Shown here one piece after another: positions 46,461 to 56,250 of a stretch of 64,000 bases of DNA. The translations under genes and the position numbers were made by a program. This DNA comes from Caldilineaceae bacterium. Lineage in GTDB: Bacteria; Chloroflexota; Anaerolineae; Caldilineales; Caldilineaceae. How positions within the stretch are numbered: position 1 is the first letter of the stretch; each line of letters begins with the position of its first letter. Where the stretch lies: NCBI GenBank assembly GCA_022824025.1, contig JAJEBF010000008.1, forward strand, positions 1 through 64,000, written 5' to 3'. The notes below the pieces were generated by a model. That model was not told where the DNA came from. It saw only the letters and a program-made list of their open reading frames with translations, and made no database searches.

Positions 46461-47666
46461 TTGGCTACGGGAACCGTTGCTGACGTCGTCAAACTGTGCG
46501 GAAAACTGGGAATAATCGGATTCGGCGGGCCTGCCGCCCACATCGCGATGCTCGAAGATGAGGCCGTCAACCGCCGCAAATGGCTGAGCCGCGAACACTT
46601 TCTGGACCTGGTCGGCGCAACCAACCTGATCCCCGGCCCGAATTCGACCGAAATGATGATCCATATCGGCTACCAGCGCGCCGGTTGGCCCGGCCTGCTC
46701 GCGGCCGGCATTTCCTTCGTGCTGCCAGCCGTGCTCCTGTCCACGCTCATCGCCTGGATCTACGTGAAATTCGGCGCGTTGCCAGCCGTGCAGCCCTTCC
46801 TCGCCGGCGTAAAGCCTGCCGTGCTCGCTGTCATCCTCGGCGCCCTCTGGCGGCTCGGCAAAACAGCTTCAAAGCCCGCTGCGGCTGCGCAAACGCGCAT
46901 CGCCCTCGGCATCATCGGCATCGCGGTCGCGGTCGCCGTCTACCTGGGAGTCCCCGTAATCTGGTCGCTGATCGTCGGCGGCCTGCTGGGCATGCTTGCC
47001 CTGCGCGCCATCTCCGGCTGGGGCGCAGCGCCCGCGCTGCTCGCCCTGCCGGAGGGCCGGCCTGAACTCCCCTGGGCAGACCTTCTGCCTGCCCCGTCGC
47101 TCAAGTGGGCGGCCCTGATTCTTGCCGCCGCGGCGCCCGCCCTGACTCTCGGCGCGCTCGGTCTTTTCTTCCTCAAGGTCGGCAGCGTCCTCTACGGCAG
47201 CGGCTACGTCCTCGTCGCCTTTCTCGAAGGCGACCTGGTCCATGAATATGGCTGGCTCACACAACAGCAACTGCTCGACGCCATCGCCATCGGCCAGTTC
47301 ACGCCCGGCCCCGTCCTCTCCACCGCCGCCTTCATCGGCTACGTGCTGGCCGGCGTCCCCGGCGCAGCCGTCAGCGCCGCCGCCATCTTCGCGCCCTCAT
47401 TTGTCTTCGTCGCCATCCTCAACCCAATCGTGCCCCGCCTGCGCAGCTCCACCTGGATGGCCGCCTTTCTCGACGCCGTAAACGTCAGCGCCGTCGGCCT
47501 CATGGCTGCCGTTCTCGTGCGCCTCACCGGCGACATTGTCACCGCCTGGCCCGCCGCCGTGATCGCGCTCCTCGCTGCCGCCGCCGTGCTCCGCTGGCGC
47601 GTCACCTCCGCCTGGGTCGTCATCGGCGGCGCCCTGCTCGGCTGGCCGCTCTCACTGCTGGCTTAA
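46461..47666 (+). CDS. chrA: Chromate transporter, ChrA family
   Basis: 401 residues with two homologous halves, the long bidomain type. Each half carries the CHR signature: GFGGPAAHIAMLEDE and GPNSTEMMIHIGYQRAGWPG in the first, GSGYVLVAFLEGDLV and GQFTPGPVLSTAAFIGYVLAG in the second. About ten membrane segments are seen. ChrA proteins export chromate by proton antiport and relate to sulfate handling. The start is TTG 46461 with AGGAG five bases ahead; no ATG is available. The gene has its own promoter and no chrB regulator next to it. Confidence 0.9.
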   Translation: MATGTVADVVKLCGKLGIIGFGGPAAHIAMLEDEAVNRRKWLSREHFLDLVGATNLIPGPNSTEMMIHIGYQRAGWPGLLAAGISFVLPAVLLSTLIAWIYVKFGALPAVQPFLAGVKPAVLAVILGALWRLGKTASKPAAAAQTRIALGIIGIAVAVAVYLGVPVIWSLIVGGLLGMLALRAISGWGAAPALLALPEGRPELPWADLLPAPSLKWAALILAAAAPALTLGALGLFFLKVGSVLYGSGYVLVAFLEGDLVHEYGWLTQQQLLDAIAIGQFTPGPVLSTAAFIGYVLAGVPGAAVSAAAIFAPSFVFVAILNPIVPRLRSSTWMAAFLDAVNVSAVGLMAAVLVRLTGDIVTAWPAAVIALLAAAAVLRWRVTSAWVVIGGALLGWPLSLLA

Positions 47667-47793
47667 GGAGCCTTGACCATCCCGATCTATCTTTCGGGAC
47701 AATCCCTGTCGCTGCCCTTTTTCGCCTGAGCGCTAAACTTTACCTCCAAGTTCCCCCGCCTGGCAAGGCCGACCTTCTCAGGCCTCGCGCCGA

Positions 47794-48132
47794 CTATTCC
47801 TCGTCCCCTTTCTCCTCCTCCGCCGCGTTCAAAATATCTTCGAGATCGCGGTCGAGCTGGTCGGCGTTTTTCAACTTCTCGAAATAGACCCCAAGTGCCC
47901 TTTTGGCAATCATATTGGCGGCCAGGGCAGCTACCTTAGGACGGTGGCCCACTAGGATAAGGCGCTCGCGGACAACGTCCTCGGCTTTGTCGAGCTTAGT
48001 ATGGGTGGAGTGAAATTCACGCAACAGACCTTCATCGTCGGACTGCCACAGCGTATGAATGTGCCAGTATACCGGATGGGTCGCGTCGCCGGCACTGCCG
48101 ACAATGTCGTAGGTCTTTCTGATATCGTCCAT
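47794..48132 (-). CDS. Hypothetical protein of 112 residues
   Basis: The ATG at 48132 is preceded by AGGGG. The protein is predicted to be largely helical. It has an N-terminal part with several His and Trp (YWHIHTLWQSDDE) and a C-terminal coiled-coil-like stretch that ends in a run of Glu. No Cys is present and no domain was recognised. It converges on chrA, and the gene downstream of the gap is unrelated by sequence. Confidence 0.55.
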   Translation of the reverse strand: MDDIRKTYDIVGSAGDATHPVYWHIHTLWQSDDEGLLREFHSTHTKLDKAEDVVRERLILVGHRPKVAALAANMIAKRALGVYFEKLKNADQLDRDLEDILNAAEEEKGDEE

Positions 48133-48474
48133 TTTTTTGGCCCCTGCTGAGCCGCCGACACAGTCCGACAGCGAATTGTGGAAAGGGATACGCGCCCGAA
48201 CCTGGGTCCCGCTTGCCTAACCTTCTGAACGCAGGCACACCCATGCCCAAGTGCGCCCTCGACCTGCTCCAGGACCTGGCTTGCCTCGCAGCAGATGATA
48301 CGGCCAGACCGCGACGCAAGGAGCGTGTTTCCCAATGGAATTCAGACTTGATTGAACAACCGAAAGGATTGATTCCAACCACACCGAGAGGGGCTCGGTT
48401 CCTACCGAGATTCGCGCGCCGGCCTACTTGGTTCTCCGCAGTCCTTGACACGCAAAAATGAGAGGCGCCGGGCC
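48133..48474. other. Intergenic region with no recognised feature
   Basis: About 340 bases between two leftward hypothetical genes. Several short frames are open on both strands, but none has a ribosome site with matching codon use. I see no RNA gene, repeat or terminator. Confidence 0.5.
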
Positions 48475-49293
48475 TCAAACGCCGCGATACTGAAATGGTT
48501 GTCTGACCGCCCGAATCAGAGGAATCAAAGGGACGCCGTTCACATCCAGCCATCTTCCCCAGCACGAACTGTCAACAACGCCTTCACTGTGGCTCGTCAC
48601 GACCCGCTCCCAGTGCTCCGCGGAGTGAAAAAGATCCCCTCCTTTGGCGATATCCGTGGCATAGAGGAATCCCAGATAGACCAGAACGACCGGCATCCCC
48701 AGCGTAGCCAGCTTCCACGACCACGCAAAACGGTTCGACATCTGGTAATGACGGTCCCTCCCGATACGCCAGGCGCCGCCGCTCGCTGACTGCAGCCCCG
48801 CGGCCGCCTCCTCGATTGCATGCCCAATCCGTTCATGATTTTTGATAGAGCTATCCGACGCCGGCGCTCTCAACTTTTTTCCTGCTGACGCTCCCTTCAC
48901 CTCATTCCAGTGCGCCTTCGCCTCGACCAGCAAGAGCCCCTTCTTGCCGCGGATCGTGCATGTGCTCGCAATGTCCCAGTTCGGCGTCCTCGGACCGTGA
49001 TCCGCGGCTGCCATCCACCAGCTCGTTAAGTGGGCGCGCAAGGGCCCCGGCACAAGATCCGTCGCCTTGTCCAACTCCGCCTCAACAGCAGGCGCCGCGT
49101 CCCAGGAGCCGTCTTTCCGCTCCAAAGGCTTGCCATAGGGCATCCACAGATCGCCGCTTGAAACCTCTACCTCGTCAACGCCCACCAACCGGGTCAGCCG
49201 CGCAGCAACTTCCTCTTTTTCGCCGTCCACAAGCAACACACAGCGCGGCCGGCTGCCGCGGCTATCTTTCCCCAGGCTCTTCGACCAACTCAT
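48475..49293 (-). CDS. Hypothetical protein with a possible PD-(D/E)xK-like nuclease core
   Basis: 272 residues. In the middle, PNWDIASTCTIRGKKGLLLVEAKAHWNE (residues about 104-131) has the Asp, the later Glu-x-Lys and the strand spacing of PD-(D/E)xK nucleases. This is a loose match and may be coincidental. The rest has several Trp and Arg, and a hydrophobic segment (MPVVLVYLGFLYATD, near residue 200) that could be buried or membrane-associated. ATG 49293 has GAAAGGA ahead. It sits between TopA and another hypothetical on the same strand. Confidence 0.55.
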   Translation of the reverse strand: MSWSKSLGKDSRGSRPRCVLLVDGEKEEVAARLTRLVGVDEVEVSSGDLWMPYGKPLERKDGSWDAAPAVEAELDKATDLVPGPLRAHLTSWWMAAADHGPRTPNWDIASTCTIRGKKGLLLVEAKAHWNEVKGASAGKKLRAPASDSSIKNHERIGHAIEEAAAGLQSASGGAWRIGRDRHYQMSNRFAWSWKLATLGMPVVLVYLGFLYATDIAKGGDLFHSAEHWERVVTSHSEGVVDSSCWGRWLDVNGVPLIPLIRAVRQPFQYRGV

Positions 49294-49331
49294 ATCTTTC
49301 CTTTCTCAAAATCAGGCAACCGCGTACCGAG

Positions 49332-52244
49332 CTACCTCCGCCTGCGGCTGCCGCGACCGCGGCCCTTGCCGCTTTTCTCCTTCTCCGCCAGCATCGTCAA
49401 TGCCTGCTCCAACGTGATCCCCTGCGGGTCCGCCTCCTTCGGCAACTTCGCGTTCGTACGCTGGTGATTCACATACGGCCCGTAACGTCCGTCCAACACC
49501 CGCACAGGCTCCCCGTCTCCAGGATGCGCACCCAGCTCCTTCAGGACCGTGCGCGCGCTGCCGCCCCGGCGCCTGTCCGGCGCCTCCTTGATCAACGCCA
49601 GCGCCCGCGGCAGATCTACCTCCAGCACATGATCCGGCGTCTTCAGGCTCACAAACTTCCGGTTATGCACGACATACGGCCCGTACCGCCCCACGCCGGC
49701 CAGCACCTCTTCGCCGTCTTCCGGGTGTGTGCCCAGCAGCCGCGGCAGGCTCAGCAGTTGCAGCGCAGTCTCCAGGTCCAACTCCTCTTTGGCCATCCCT
49801 TTAAGCAGGCTGACCCGTTTCGGTTTCCCATTCGACCTGGCTGCCGCCTTCTCTGAACGCGCCTCCGCCTGCTTCCTGGGCTTGCCAGTACCCGCCACAA
49901 CCAGCGGCTTGAGCGTCTCAATGGCCTTGGCGCCCAAACGGGGCACCCGCTTCAACTCTGCCGCCGATGCAAACGGCCGTCCCGCGATAATCCCTTTCGC
50001 CAAACCGGGACCGATGCCCGGCAGCGCGGTCAACTCCCGCGCCGAGGCCGCGTTGATATCGACCGGGCCCGCAGGCGCTTTGGCCTTCCTCGATGTCCTC
50101 TCTTCTCTCGCCGCATCTTCGCCCAGCTGCACGTACGCGCCGTACCGCCCGTCCTTCACCAGAACCGGCATTCCGCTCTCCGGATCCTTCCCCAGAACAA
50201 CGGGCCCCTCCCGCTTAGCGCTTACCAGCGCTTCCACTGCTGCCGCATCCAAATCCCCCGGCGGCAAATCATCCGGCAGGCTGACCGTATGCCTGTCACC
50301 GTTGACCTCCCGCGCCAAGAAAGGGCCAAACTGACCGATTCGCACCTCGGCCGGCAGATCGGGAAAATCGACCTGGCCCGCTTTGCGCGGATCGATGGCG
50401 CTCTCCTTCTCCCGGACCTGGTTCTCCAGCCCCTGTTCGCTCAGATAGAACCGGTTGAGATATTCGAGCCAGTCAACCTCTCCCTCGGCGATGTCGTCCA
50501 GCGTCTGCTCCATCTCCGCCGTGAACTTCAGGTCCACCAGATCTTCGAAGTTGCTCTCCAATAGCTGGACAACCGCAAAGGCCACGAAAGTAGGCACCAG
50601 CTCCCGCCGCTGCTTGAAAACGTAGCCCCGGTTCTGAATCGTATCGATTATGGTAGCATAGGTGCTCGGCCGGCCGATACCCTCTGTCTCCAGCGCCTTC
50701 ACCAGGCTGGCCTCGGTGTAGCGGGCCGGCGGCTTGGTCGCGTGGCCAACCGCGTCCAGCTCCCGGCAGTCCACAGCCTCATCCTTTGCCAGCCGCGGCA
50801 ACGGCGACTCCTGGCTCTCAATCGCCGCGTCAGGATCATCGGAGCCTTCAACATAGGCGCGGAAGAACCCCGGAAACAGGATCTCCCTGCCCGATGCCCG
50901 GAAAAGCGCCTCCTCGACAGGCCCCCCTGCCGGCTGGCTCGCAGCCCGGATCATCACCGTCGTGGCGCGCAAACGCGCGTTCGCCATCTGCGTCGCCACC
51001 GTCCGCTTCCAGATCATGTCATACAGCGTCGCCTCATCGCCTGAAAGCGGCAACGTTTCCAGCGGCCGCATCGCGTTGCCCGCAGGCCGGATCGCCTCAT
51101 GCGCCTCCTGCGCGCCTTTCGAGCTGGTCCGGTATCGTCGCGGCTTCCCGGTCAGAAACTGTTCGCCGTAGCGTTCCCGGACTCTCCGGCGCGCCGCATT
51201 GACGGCCTCGTCGCTCAGATGCACCGAATCGGTGCGCATATAGGTGATATACCCGTTCTCGTATAGAGATTGGGCCACCCGCATCGTCCGCCGGGCCCCC
51301 CACCCTCCCTTGCGGTTCGCCTCCTGCTGCAGCGTACTGGTCGTGAACGGCGGCGATGGTGAACGCGACTGCTCCTTGCTTTCAACCGAGTGGACCGCCC
51401 AGACGCCGTCCAGCAGGCGCTGTTGCAGGGCCCTCGCCTGCTCCTCATCCAGCAGCAGAACATCCCCGCCTTTCTCATTGGGGTGCGTGATCACCCGCTT
51501 GCCTGCCGCGATCCGTCCCGTTGATTCATCGAAATCTCGCCCGCTCGCCACCCGCGTCCCGTTGACCGAAATCAGCGTTCCTTCAAAGCGGTGGGCCGTC
51601 CCGTCCGGGCGCTTATTCAACTGCGCCTTCAGATCCCAATAAGATCCGCTCACGAACGCCCGACGCTCCCGCTCCCGCAACACCAACAGACGCACCGCCG
51701 CGCTCTGCACACGGCCGGCCGACAGCTTCGGCGCAATCTTCTTCCATAGCAGAGGCGATATCGTATACCCCACCAATCGGTCGAGTATGCGCCGCGTCTC
51801 CTGCGCCCGCACCAGGTCACTGTCAATCGAGCGGGTCGACTTCAGCGCCTGCTCGATCGCCTCTCTGGTGATCTCGTGAAATATCATGCGCCTGACGGGA
51901 ACCTTCGGCTTCAGCACCTCGTGCAGATGCCAGCCGATGCTTTCGCCCTCCCGGTCCTCATCCGTCGCGAGCAGCACCTCATCCGCCTTCTTCAATGCCG
52001 TCCTCAAATCGGCGACAACTTTCTTCTTATTCGACGGAATCACATACAGCGGCTCAAACTCTTCCTCCACCTTGACCCCAAGCCGCGCCCAGGGCTCCCC
52101 CTTCACCTTCGCAGGTATCTCTGCAGCAGAGGCCGGCAAATCGCGCACATGGCCCATGCTCGCCTTGACTTCATAACCCCTTGGCAAAAAACCGCGAATC
52201 GTTCTTGCCTTGGTCGGAGATTCTACAATGACTAATTTCGACAT
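49332..52244 (-). CDS. topA: DNA topoisomerase I (type IA) with inserted helix-hairpin-helix domain
   Basis: 970 residues from ATG 52244, which gives the conserved start [15 protein letters not shown]. It relaxes negative supercoils by cutting one strand. The Toprim domain has Glu9 and the DEDREGE motif (95-101). The catalytic Tyr335 lies in ITYMRTDS. After the core there is no Cys4 zinc finger. Instead there are three beta-rich C-terminal repeats (with [21 protein letters not shown] and [10 protein letters not shown]) and a helix-hairpin-helix segment at about 725-785 ([25 protein letters not shown]). A basic Arg/Gly tail ends the protein. Confidence 0.95.
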   Translation of the reverse strand: MSKLVIVESPTKARTIRGFLPRGYEVKASMGHVRDLPASAAEIPAKVKGEPWARLGVKVEEEFEPLYVIPSNKKKVVADLRTALKKADEVLLATDEDREGESIGWHLHEVLKPKVPVRRMIFHEITREAIEQALKSTRSIDSDLVRAQETRRILDRLVGYTISPLLWKKIAPKLSAGRVQSAAVRLLVLRERERRAFVSGSYWDLKAQLNKRPDGTAHRFEGTLISVNGTRVASGRDFDESTGRIAAGKRVITHPNEKGGDVLLLDEEQARALQQRLLDGVWAVHSVESKEQSRSPSPPFTTSTLQQEANRKGGWGARRTMRVAQSLYENGYITYMRTDSVHLSDEAVNAARRRVRERYGEQFLTGKPRRYRTSSKGAQEAHEAIRPAGNAMRPLETLPLSGDEATLYDMIWKRTVATQMANARLRATTVMIRAASQPAGGPVEEALFRASGREILFPGFFRAYVEGSDDPDAAIESQESPLPRLAKDEAVDCRELDAVGHATKPPARYTEASLVKALETEGIGRPSTYATIIDTIQNRGYVFKQRRELVPTFVAFAVVQLLESNFEDLVDLKFTAEMEQTLDDIAEGEVDWLEYLNRFYLSEQGLENQVREKESAIDPRKAGQVDFPDLPAEVRIGQFGPFLAREVNGDRHTVSLPDDLPPGDLDAAAVEALVSAKREGPVVLGKDPESGMPVLVKDGRYGAYVQLGEDAAREERTSRKAKAPAGPVDINAASARELTALPGIGPGLAKGIIAGRPFASAAELKRVPRLGAKAIETLKPLVVAGTGKPRKQAEARSEKAAARSNGKPKRVSLLKGMAKEELDLETALQLLSLPRLLGTHPEDGEEVLAGVGRYGPYVVHNRKFVSLKTPDHVLEVDLPRALALIKEAPDRRRGGSARTVLKELGAHPGDGEPVRVLDGRYGPYVNHQRTNAKLPKEADPQGITLEQALTMLAEKEKSGKGRGRGSRRRR

Positions 52245-52696
52245 TCTTCTTCTTATGGTTGATGGTTTATGAACAATGACTGAACGCAAAGACGTTCTAC
52301 CGATTCCGGCCCTATCTGCATTTCAGCCGAGATAGAATACACAAGAACATTAACACGGGCAAGTGAAATGTTAAGGAAATCGCGCGTTTCCCTTTCGCTC
52401 CCGGGAACTCGTACAAGGGCCGTACACTTCCCGTCATGCGCTCGTAAGCGCCCCGCAACGGCCCGCCCTTGCCAGCCACAGTACCAATTGTTCACCAGTA
52501 TCGTCTCTACACAACAGTGTTTACTCCCTCTTGTGGACTCAAGCCCTGACTGCTGACCACTGCAGTTCTTCAGAAGGCATCTGACCAAAGTCGGTTCTCA
52601 ACGCGATCTCGCTATCCGTTGACAGCCGCGGCCCTTCGACATATACTGAACACACTTCCTTACCCCTCATCTTCAATGCAACGGGGAGACAGATCC
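52245..52696. other. Divergent promoter region between topA and the FG-GAP lipoprotein
   Basis: About 450 bases without a supported gene. A good leftward promoter is listed below; the rightward one was not located. Confidence 0.5.
52334..52362 (-). promoter_or_regulatory. Candidate promoter of topA
   Basis: Read leftward, TTGCCC (52362-52357) and TATTCT (52339-52334) are separated by 17 bases. Transcription would start about 80 bases before the topA ATG. Confidence 0.5.
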
Positions 52697-54472
52697 GTGA
52701 ATGCACATCGGAACGGGCAATCGGTTTCTGTGATTTTTCCGAGGAAACAAGCTGGCTACGCGGGTGACCCGACGCCTGCCAATGCAGTGGTCAACGCTCC
52801 TCGGTTACTGACCCTCGGTGTTCTGCTGGCGCTCGTCTGTCTGGCGCTTAGCGGCTGCGCGCCGGGATTCCATCCTCTCTTGCTGACCGAGCCGACATCA
52901 GTCCGCGTTGAACGGGGCGGGCCGGCCCTCTCCACTTGTGAAGATCGCTTCATCACGCACGATCTGCCCCACAACACCACGACCGCGGACGGTATTATCC
53001 GCATGTACGAGGCCAACGGCGCCGGCGTCGCCATCAACGATCTCGACAATGACGGTGATCTCGATCTGGTCCTCGGCAACTACGACAACCCCAACTCCAT
53101 CTTCTGGAATGAAGGCGGCCTGCGCTTCCGCCAGGAGCAGATGCCGATTGGGCGCACGCGTGCCGTAGCCGCCGTCGATGTCGACGGTGACGGCTGGACC
53201 GATCTCACGCTGACACGCGTCGGCGGCGCGGTCAATTTCTGGCGCAATCGCGGCGCTGACGTGGCCGCCGACGCGCCCGGCCGTTTCGTCCAGGAGTTCG
53301 TCAACGGCCTCGCCAAGCCAGCCTACGCCATTGACTGGGCCGACCTCGACGCGGACGGCGACCTTGATGCAGTCACCGCCTCCTACGATATCGGCCTGCT
53401 GACCGAGCTGGGCAACGAGTATCTGCTCAGAGGCGAGAGCGGTGTCTATATCCACTGGAACGATGCCGACGGTTTCCGCGCCCAGCGGCTCACCGACGAA
53501 GCCCAGGCCCTCGCCATCACCCTCTGGGACGAAGACGGCGACGGCCGCCGCGACCTGCTCGTCGGCAACGACTTCGCCCTGCCCGATCAGTTCTGGCGCA
53601 ACAGCGTCGACGGCTGGCAGCTGGCAACCATCTTCCCCGAAACAACCCACAGCACCATGAGCTTCGACCTCGCCGACGTCGATAACTCCGGCCGCGCCGC
53701 GCTCTTCGCCAGCGACATGAAGCCGCCCGACAACAACCCCGAAACCATGCGCGCCTGGGCCCCCCTGATGGAGGCAGACCATCCACCCTTACCCGCCGGC
53801 GACCCCCAGCGAATGGAAAACGTGCTTCTCATCGCCGACCCCGGCGGCAATTTCCGGAATATGGGACGCGACCGCCAGCTCGACGCAACCGGCTGGAGCT
53901 GGTCCGGCCTGTTCGGCGACCTGGACCAGGATGGGCAGCTCGACCTCTACATCGTCAATGGCTTCGCCGAGTCCACGACCTTCGCCCATCTCGACGGGCA
54001 CGAGCTGGTCGAGCGCAATCAGGCCCTGCGCAACACCGGCGGCGGTTTTGAACGCATGCCGGACTGGGGCCTGGGCAGCGAACGCGGCGGACGCGGCGCA
54101 GCCCAAGGCGACCTCGACGGTGACGGCGACCTCGATATCGTCGTCAACAATCTGCGCGGCAATGCCCAGCTCTTTGAAAATCGCCTCTGCGGCGGCGCGT
54201 CATTGCAGGTCGAACTGCGCCAGCCCGGCAGCGCCAACCCGGCCGCCATCGGCGCCACGGCTTTTCTCGAGACGCCCGCAGGCCGCCTGCGCCGCGACGT
54301 GCGTGTAACCCGCGGCTACCTTTCCAGCGATCCGGGGCAGCTGCACTTTGGCTTCCCAGCCGATGCCCAGCCGCGCCTGCTACTAATCCGCTGGCCAGAC
54401 GGGAACTGGTCGACGCTGCCGGAGCCGGCTCCGGGGCGGCGGTTGACCATTTCCAGGGTAGACCACGAATAA
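52697..54472 (+). CDS. Lipoprotein with FG-GAP/VCBS repeats and a UnbV/ASPIC C-terminal domain
   Basis: 591 residues from GTG 52697, which has GGGGAG eight bases upstream. In-frame ATGs further upstream lack a site. The signal sequence ends in a lipobox (LALSGCAP), so the protein is a surface lipoprotein. At least six calcium-binding-type FG-GAP/VCBS motifs follow, each of the form DLDNDGDLDLVLGNYDN or DVDGDGWTDL. They probably form a beta-propeller, and the C-terminal part matches UnbV/ASPIC (VTRGYLSSDPGQLHFG). Such proteins are common in Chloroflexota and Planctomycetes-like genomes; the ligand is unknown. Confidence 0.85.
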   Translation: MNAHRNGQSVSVIFPRKQAGYAGDPTPANAVVNAPRLLTLGVLLALVCLALSGCAPGFHPLLLTEPTSVRVERGGPALSTCEDRFITHDLPHNTTTADGIIRMYEANGAGVAINDLDNDGDLDLVLGNYDNPNSIFWNEGGLRFRQEQMPIGRTRAVAAVDVDGDGWTDLTLTRVGGAVNFWRNRGADVAADAPGRFVQEFVNGLAKPAYAIDWADLDADGDLDAVTASYDIGLLTELGNEYLLRGESGVYIHWNDADGFRAQRLTDEAQALAITLWDEDGDGRRDLLVGNDFALPDQFWRNSVDGWQLATIFPETTHSTMSFDLADVDNSGRAALFASDMKPPDNNPETMRAWAPLMEADHPPLPAGDPQRMENVLLIADPGGNFRNMGRDRQLDATGWSWSGLFGDLDQDGQLDLYIVNGFAESTTFAHLDGHELVERNQALRNTGGGFERMPDWGLGSERGGRGAAQGDLDGDGDLDIVVNNLRGNAQLFENRLCGGASLQVELRQPGSANPAAIGATAFLETPAGRLRRDVRVTRGYLSSDPGQLHFGFPADAQPRLLLIRWPDGNWSTLPEPAPGRRLTISRVDHE

Positions 54473-54544
54473 GACTATGCAGTTGCTGAACTCGCCCGCC
54501 GGCTCGGCGCACGTTGTGCCGGTCCATGTAAGGAAAAGACTGAT

Positions 54545-55024
54545 ATGTCTGCATCCAGCACACAAAGAGAAGCGATCGAAAAGATCCGCCGTCTTCCCCG
54601 ACAGGTCGAAGACTTGGTTGCCGACCTTTCGCCGCAAGAACTGACCACTACATCGCTGCCAGGTGAATGGACCGTCGCCCAGAACGTCCATCACCTTGCA
54701 GATTCCCACATAAACAGCTATGTGCGCTGCAAGCTGATCGCAACCGAAGATAATCCAACTCTTAAGCCCTATGACGAGGGCGCGTGGGCCCTGTTCACCG
54801 ACAGCAGCGGCGCCGACCTGTCCCACTCCATCGCCCTGCTTAAAGCGCTTCACGCCCGCTGGGTAACATTCTGGGAAAACCTGCCGGAAGATGCCTGGCA
54901 GCGCGCCGGCTATCACCCTGAGAGCGGTCCCGTCACCCTGGCAAAGCAGCTTGAACACTACGTCGAGCACGGCGAAGCGCATCTGGACCAGATCAGGCGC
55001 ACGCTGGCCGCACGGCCAAGGTAG
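54545..55024 (+). CDS. DinB-family protein
   Basis: 159 residues with the four-helix bundle of DinB/YfiT-like proteins. Candidate metal-ligand His residues lie at 49-50 (NVHHLADSH), 142 and 146 (YVEHGEAHLDQI). The protein is cytoplasmic and probably a thiol-dependent enzyme or hydrolase; the family has many unassigned members. The ATG is 54545, with AAGGA about 11 bases ahead. It follows the FG-GAP lipoprotein gene by about 70 bases on the same strand, and a Uma2-type gene comes next. Confidence 0.85.
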   Translation: MSASSTQREAIEKIRRLPRQVEDLVADLSPQELTTTSLPGEWTVAQNVHHLADSHINSYVRCKLIATEDNPTLKPYDEGAWALFTDSSGADLSHSIALLKALHARWVTFWENLPEDAWQRAGYHPESGPVTLAKQLEHYVEHGEAHLDQIRRTLAARPR

Positions 55025-55147
55025 CGACTCGTCCGGGGGCGCCCTGTTGACGGCAGGACGCCCCCGCAGCAATCGTGTTCGAATCAGCGCGCATCCGTCC
55101 GCCGGGCGCGGGACGGTCCCTGTCCCGCCAGAGCGAGAGGAGAGAAC

Positions 55148-56017
55148 ATGGGATCTGTAGAAGCGCTGCATGATCTGCAAAGGAAACAGATAGAGCGGGA
55201 GAACGACCGAGCTGAGCCGGTCAATCCCCTCGCGCCCGATGAAGGACGCCGCGTCACCCTGGAAGAGTACTGGGAAAAGTGGTATGAGAACCCCCACCCC
55301 GACATTGACGTCAGCTACGAATGGAACAACGGCATTCTGGAGGCAAAACCCTTGGCGAACGCCCCCCAGGTCGAACTTGGAGTTTGGTTCCTCTTTCTGC
55401 TCGGTCAGTACCTCTACACGCATGACATCGCGCAACTGATCAATCTGGAGACCGGCTTTGTCCTCACGATGGAGGATGCATCCGAGCCGTCAGGAATTCG
55501 CCAAGCCGTGCGCAAGCCGGACATCGGCATCATCCTCAACAGCAACCCTGTCTCCTGGGGACGCGTCGACCAGCGCTCCTATGCCGGGGTCTGCGACGGC
55601 GTCGTTGAGTTCATTTCCGATTCCACGCAGGTCGAAGTTCTGCGGGATACTGAGGAAAAGAGACGTGACTACGCGCTGGCCGGTGTAGAGGAGTATTACA
55701 TACTCGACCCCAGCGGCGAACACATGCACTTTTTCCAACTGACATCGGACCGTCAATATGAAGAAATCCAACCGGACGCCGGCGAAGTGATCCGCTCGCA
55801 GCTTCTGCCCGGCTTCCAGTTCCGCCGTCCGCACCTCTATGAGCTGCCGGCGTTGGAAGAGCTTGCCCTGGACGAAGTGTATCAGGGGTATGTGCTTCTG
55901 AAATACCAGGCCGCCGTTGCCGCGGCCGAGGCCGAAAAGGCCGCCCGCCAACTCGCGGAAGACCGGCTGCAAGAGATCGAAGCCGAGCTCGCCCGACTGC
56001 GCCGGCAGTCTTCCTGA
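55148..56017 (+). CDS. Uma2-family PD-(D/E)xK endonuclease-like protein
   Basis: 289 residues. The Uma2 core is visible: VRKPDIGIIL (residues 121-130, catalytic Asp125), GVVEFISDST (151-160, catalytic Glu154) and EEKRRDYALAGVEEYYILDP (with Lys171). The C-terminal 50 residues form a charged coiled coil rich in Glu and Ala. The family belongs to the PD-(D/E)xK superfamily, and many members occur in multiple copies in Cyanobacteria and Chloroflexota. The physiological role is not established. GAGAGGAG precedes the ATG. Confidence 0.87.
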   Translation: MGSVEALHDLQRKQIERENDRAEPVNPLAPDEGRRVTLEEYWEKWYENPHPDIDVSYEWNNGILEAKPLANAPQVELGVWFLFLLGQYLYTHDIAQLINLETGFVLTMEDASEPSGIRQAVRKPDIGIILNSNPVSWGRVDQRSYAGVCDGVVEFISDSTQVEVLRDTEEKRRDYALAGVEEYYILDPSGEHMHFFQLTSDRQYEEIQPDAGEVIRSQLLPGFQFRRPHLYELPALEELALDEVYQGYVLLKYQAAVAAAEAEKAARQLAEDRLQEIEAELARLRRQSS

Positions 56018-56101
56018 ACACAGCCTGCCCGCAGTGGCGTCTTCCCCCTGGAAAACCGTGCTGGCGGCCCAAGAACAAGCTGAAGCGACCGAAATTCACG
56101 C

Positions 56102-56130
56102 TTGAAACGTTCCTTGGAATCCTGTACAAT
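56102..56130 (+). promoter_or_regulatory. Promoter of the sugar ABC transporter operon
   Basis: TTGAAA (56102-56107) and TACAAT (56125-56130) have a 17-base spacer, very close to consensus. Just downstream, at 56134-56152, a partly symmetrical site with central CGTACG flanked by CGCG on both sides could be a repressor operator. The operator reading is speculative. Confidence 0.65.
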
Positions 56131-56250
56131 ACACGCGTAGCGTACGTTCGCGGACTTTCAGCAGTTTACGCAACACCTCCGCGCTGCTATCGACCAGAAG
56201 CGCATTCGACCATTCACTTGCAGTTCCAGAAGTTCTTAGGGAGGAAAGAA

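Noticed and set aside
55070-55090. GTTCGAATC, which resembles a tRNA T-loop
   Set aside because: No 7-bp acceptor or anticodon arm can be drawn around it.
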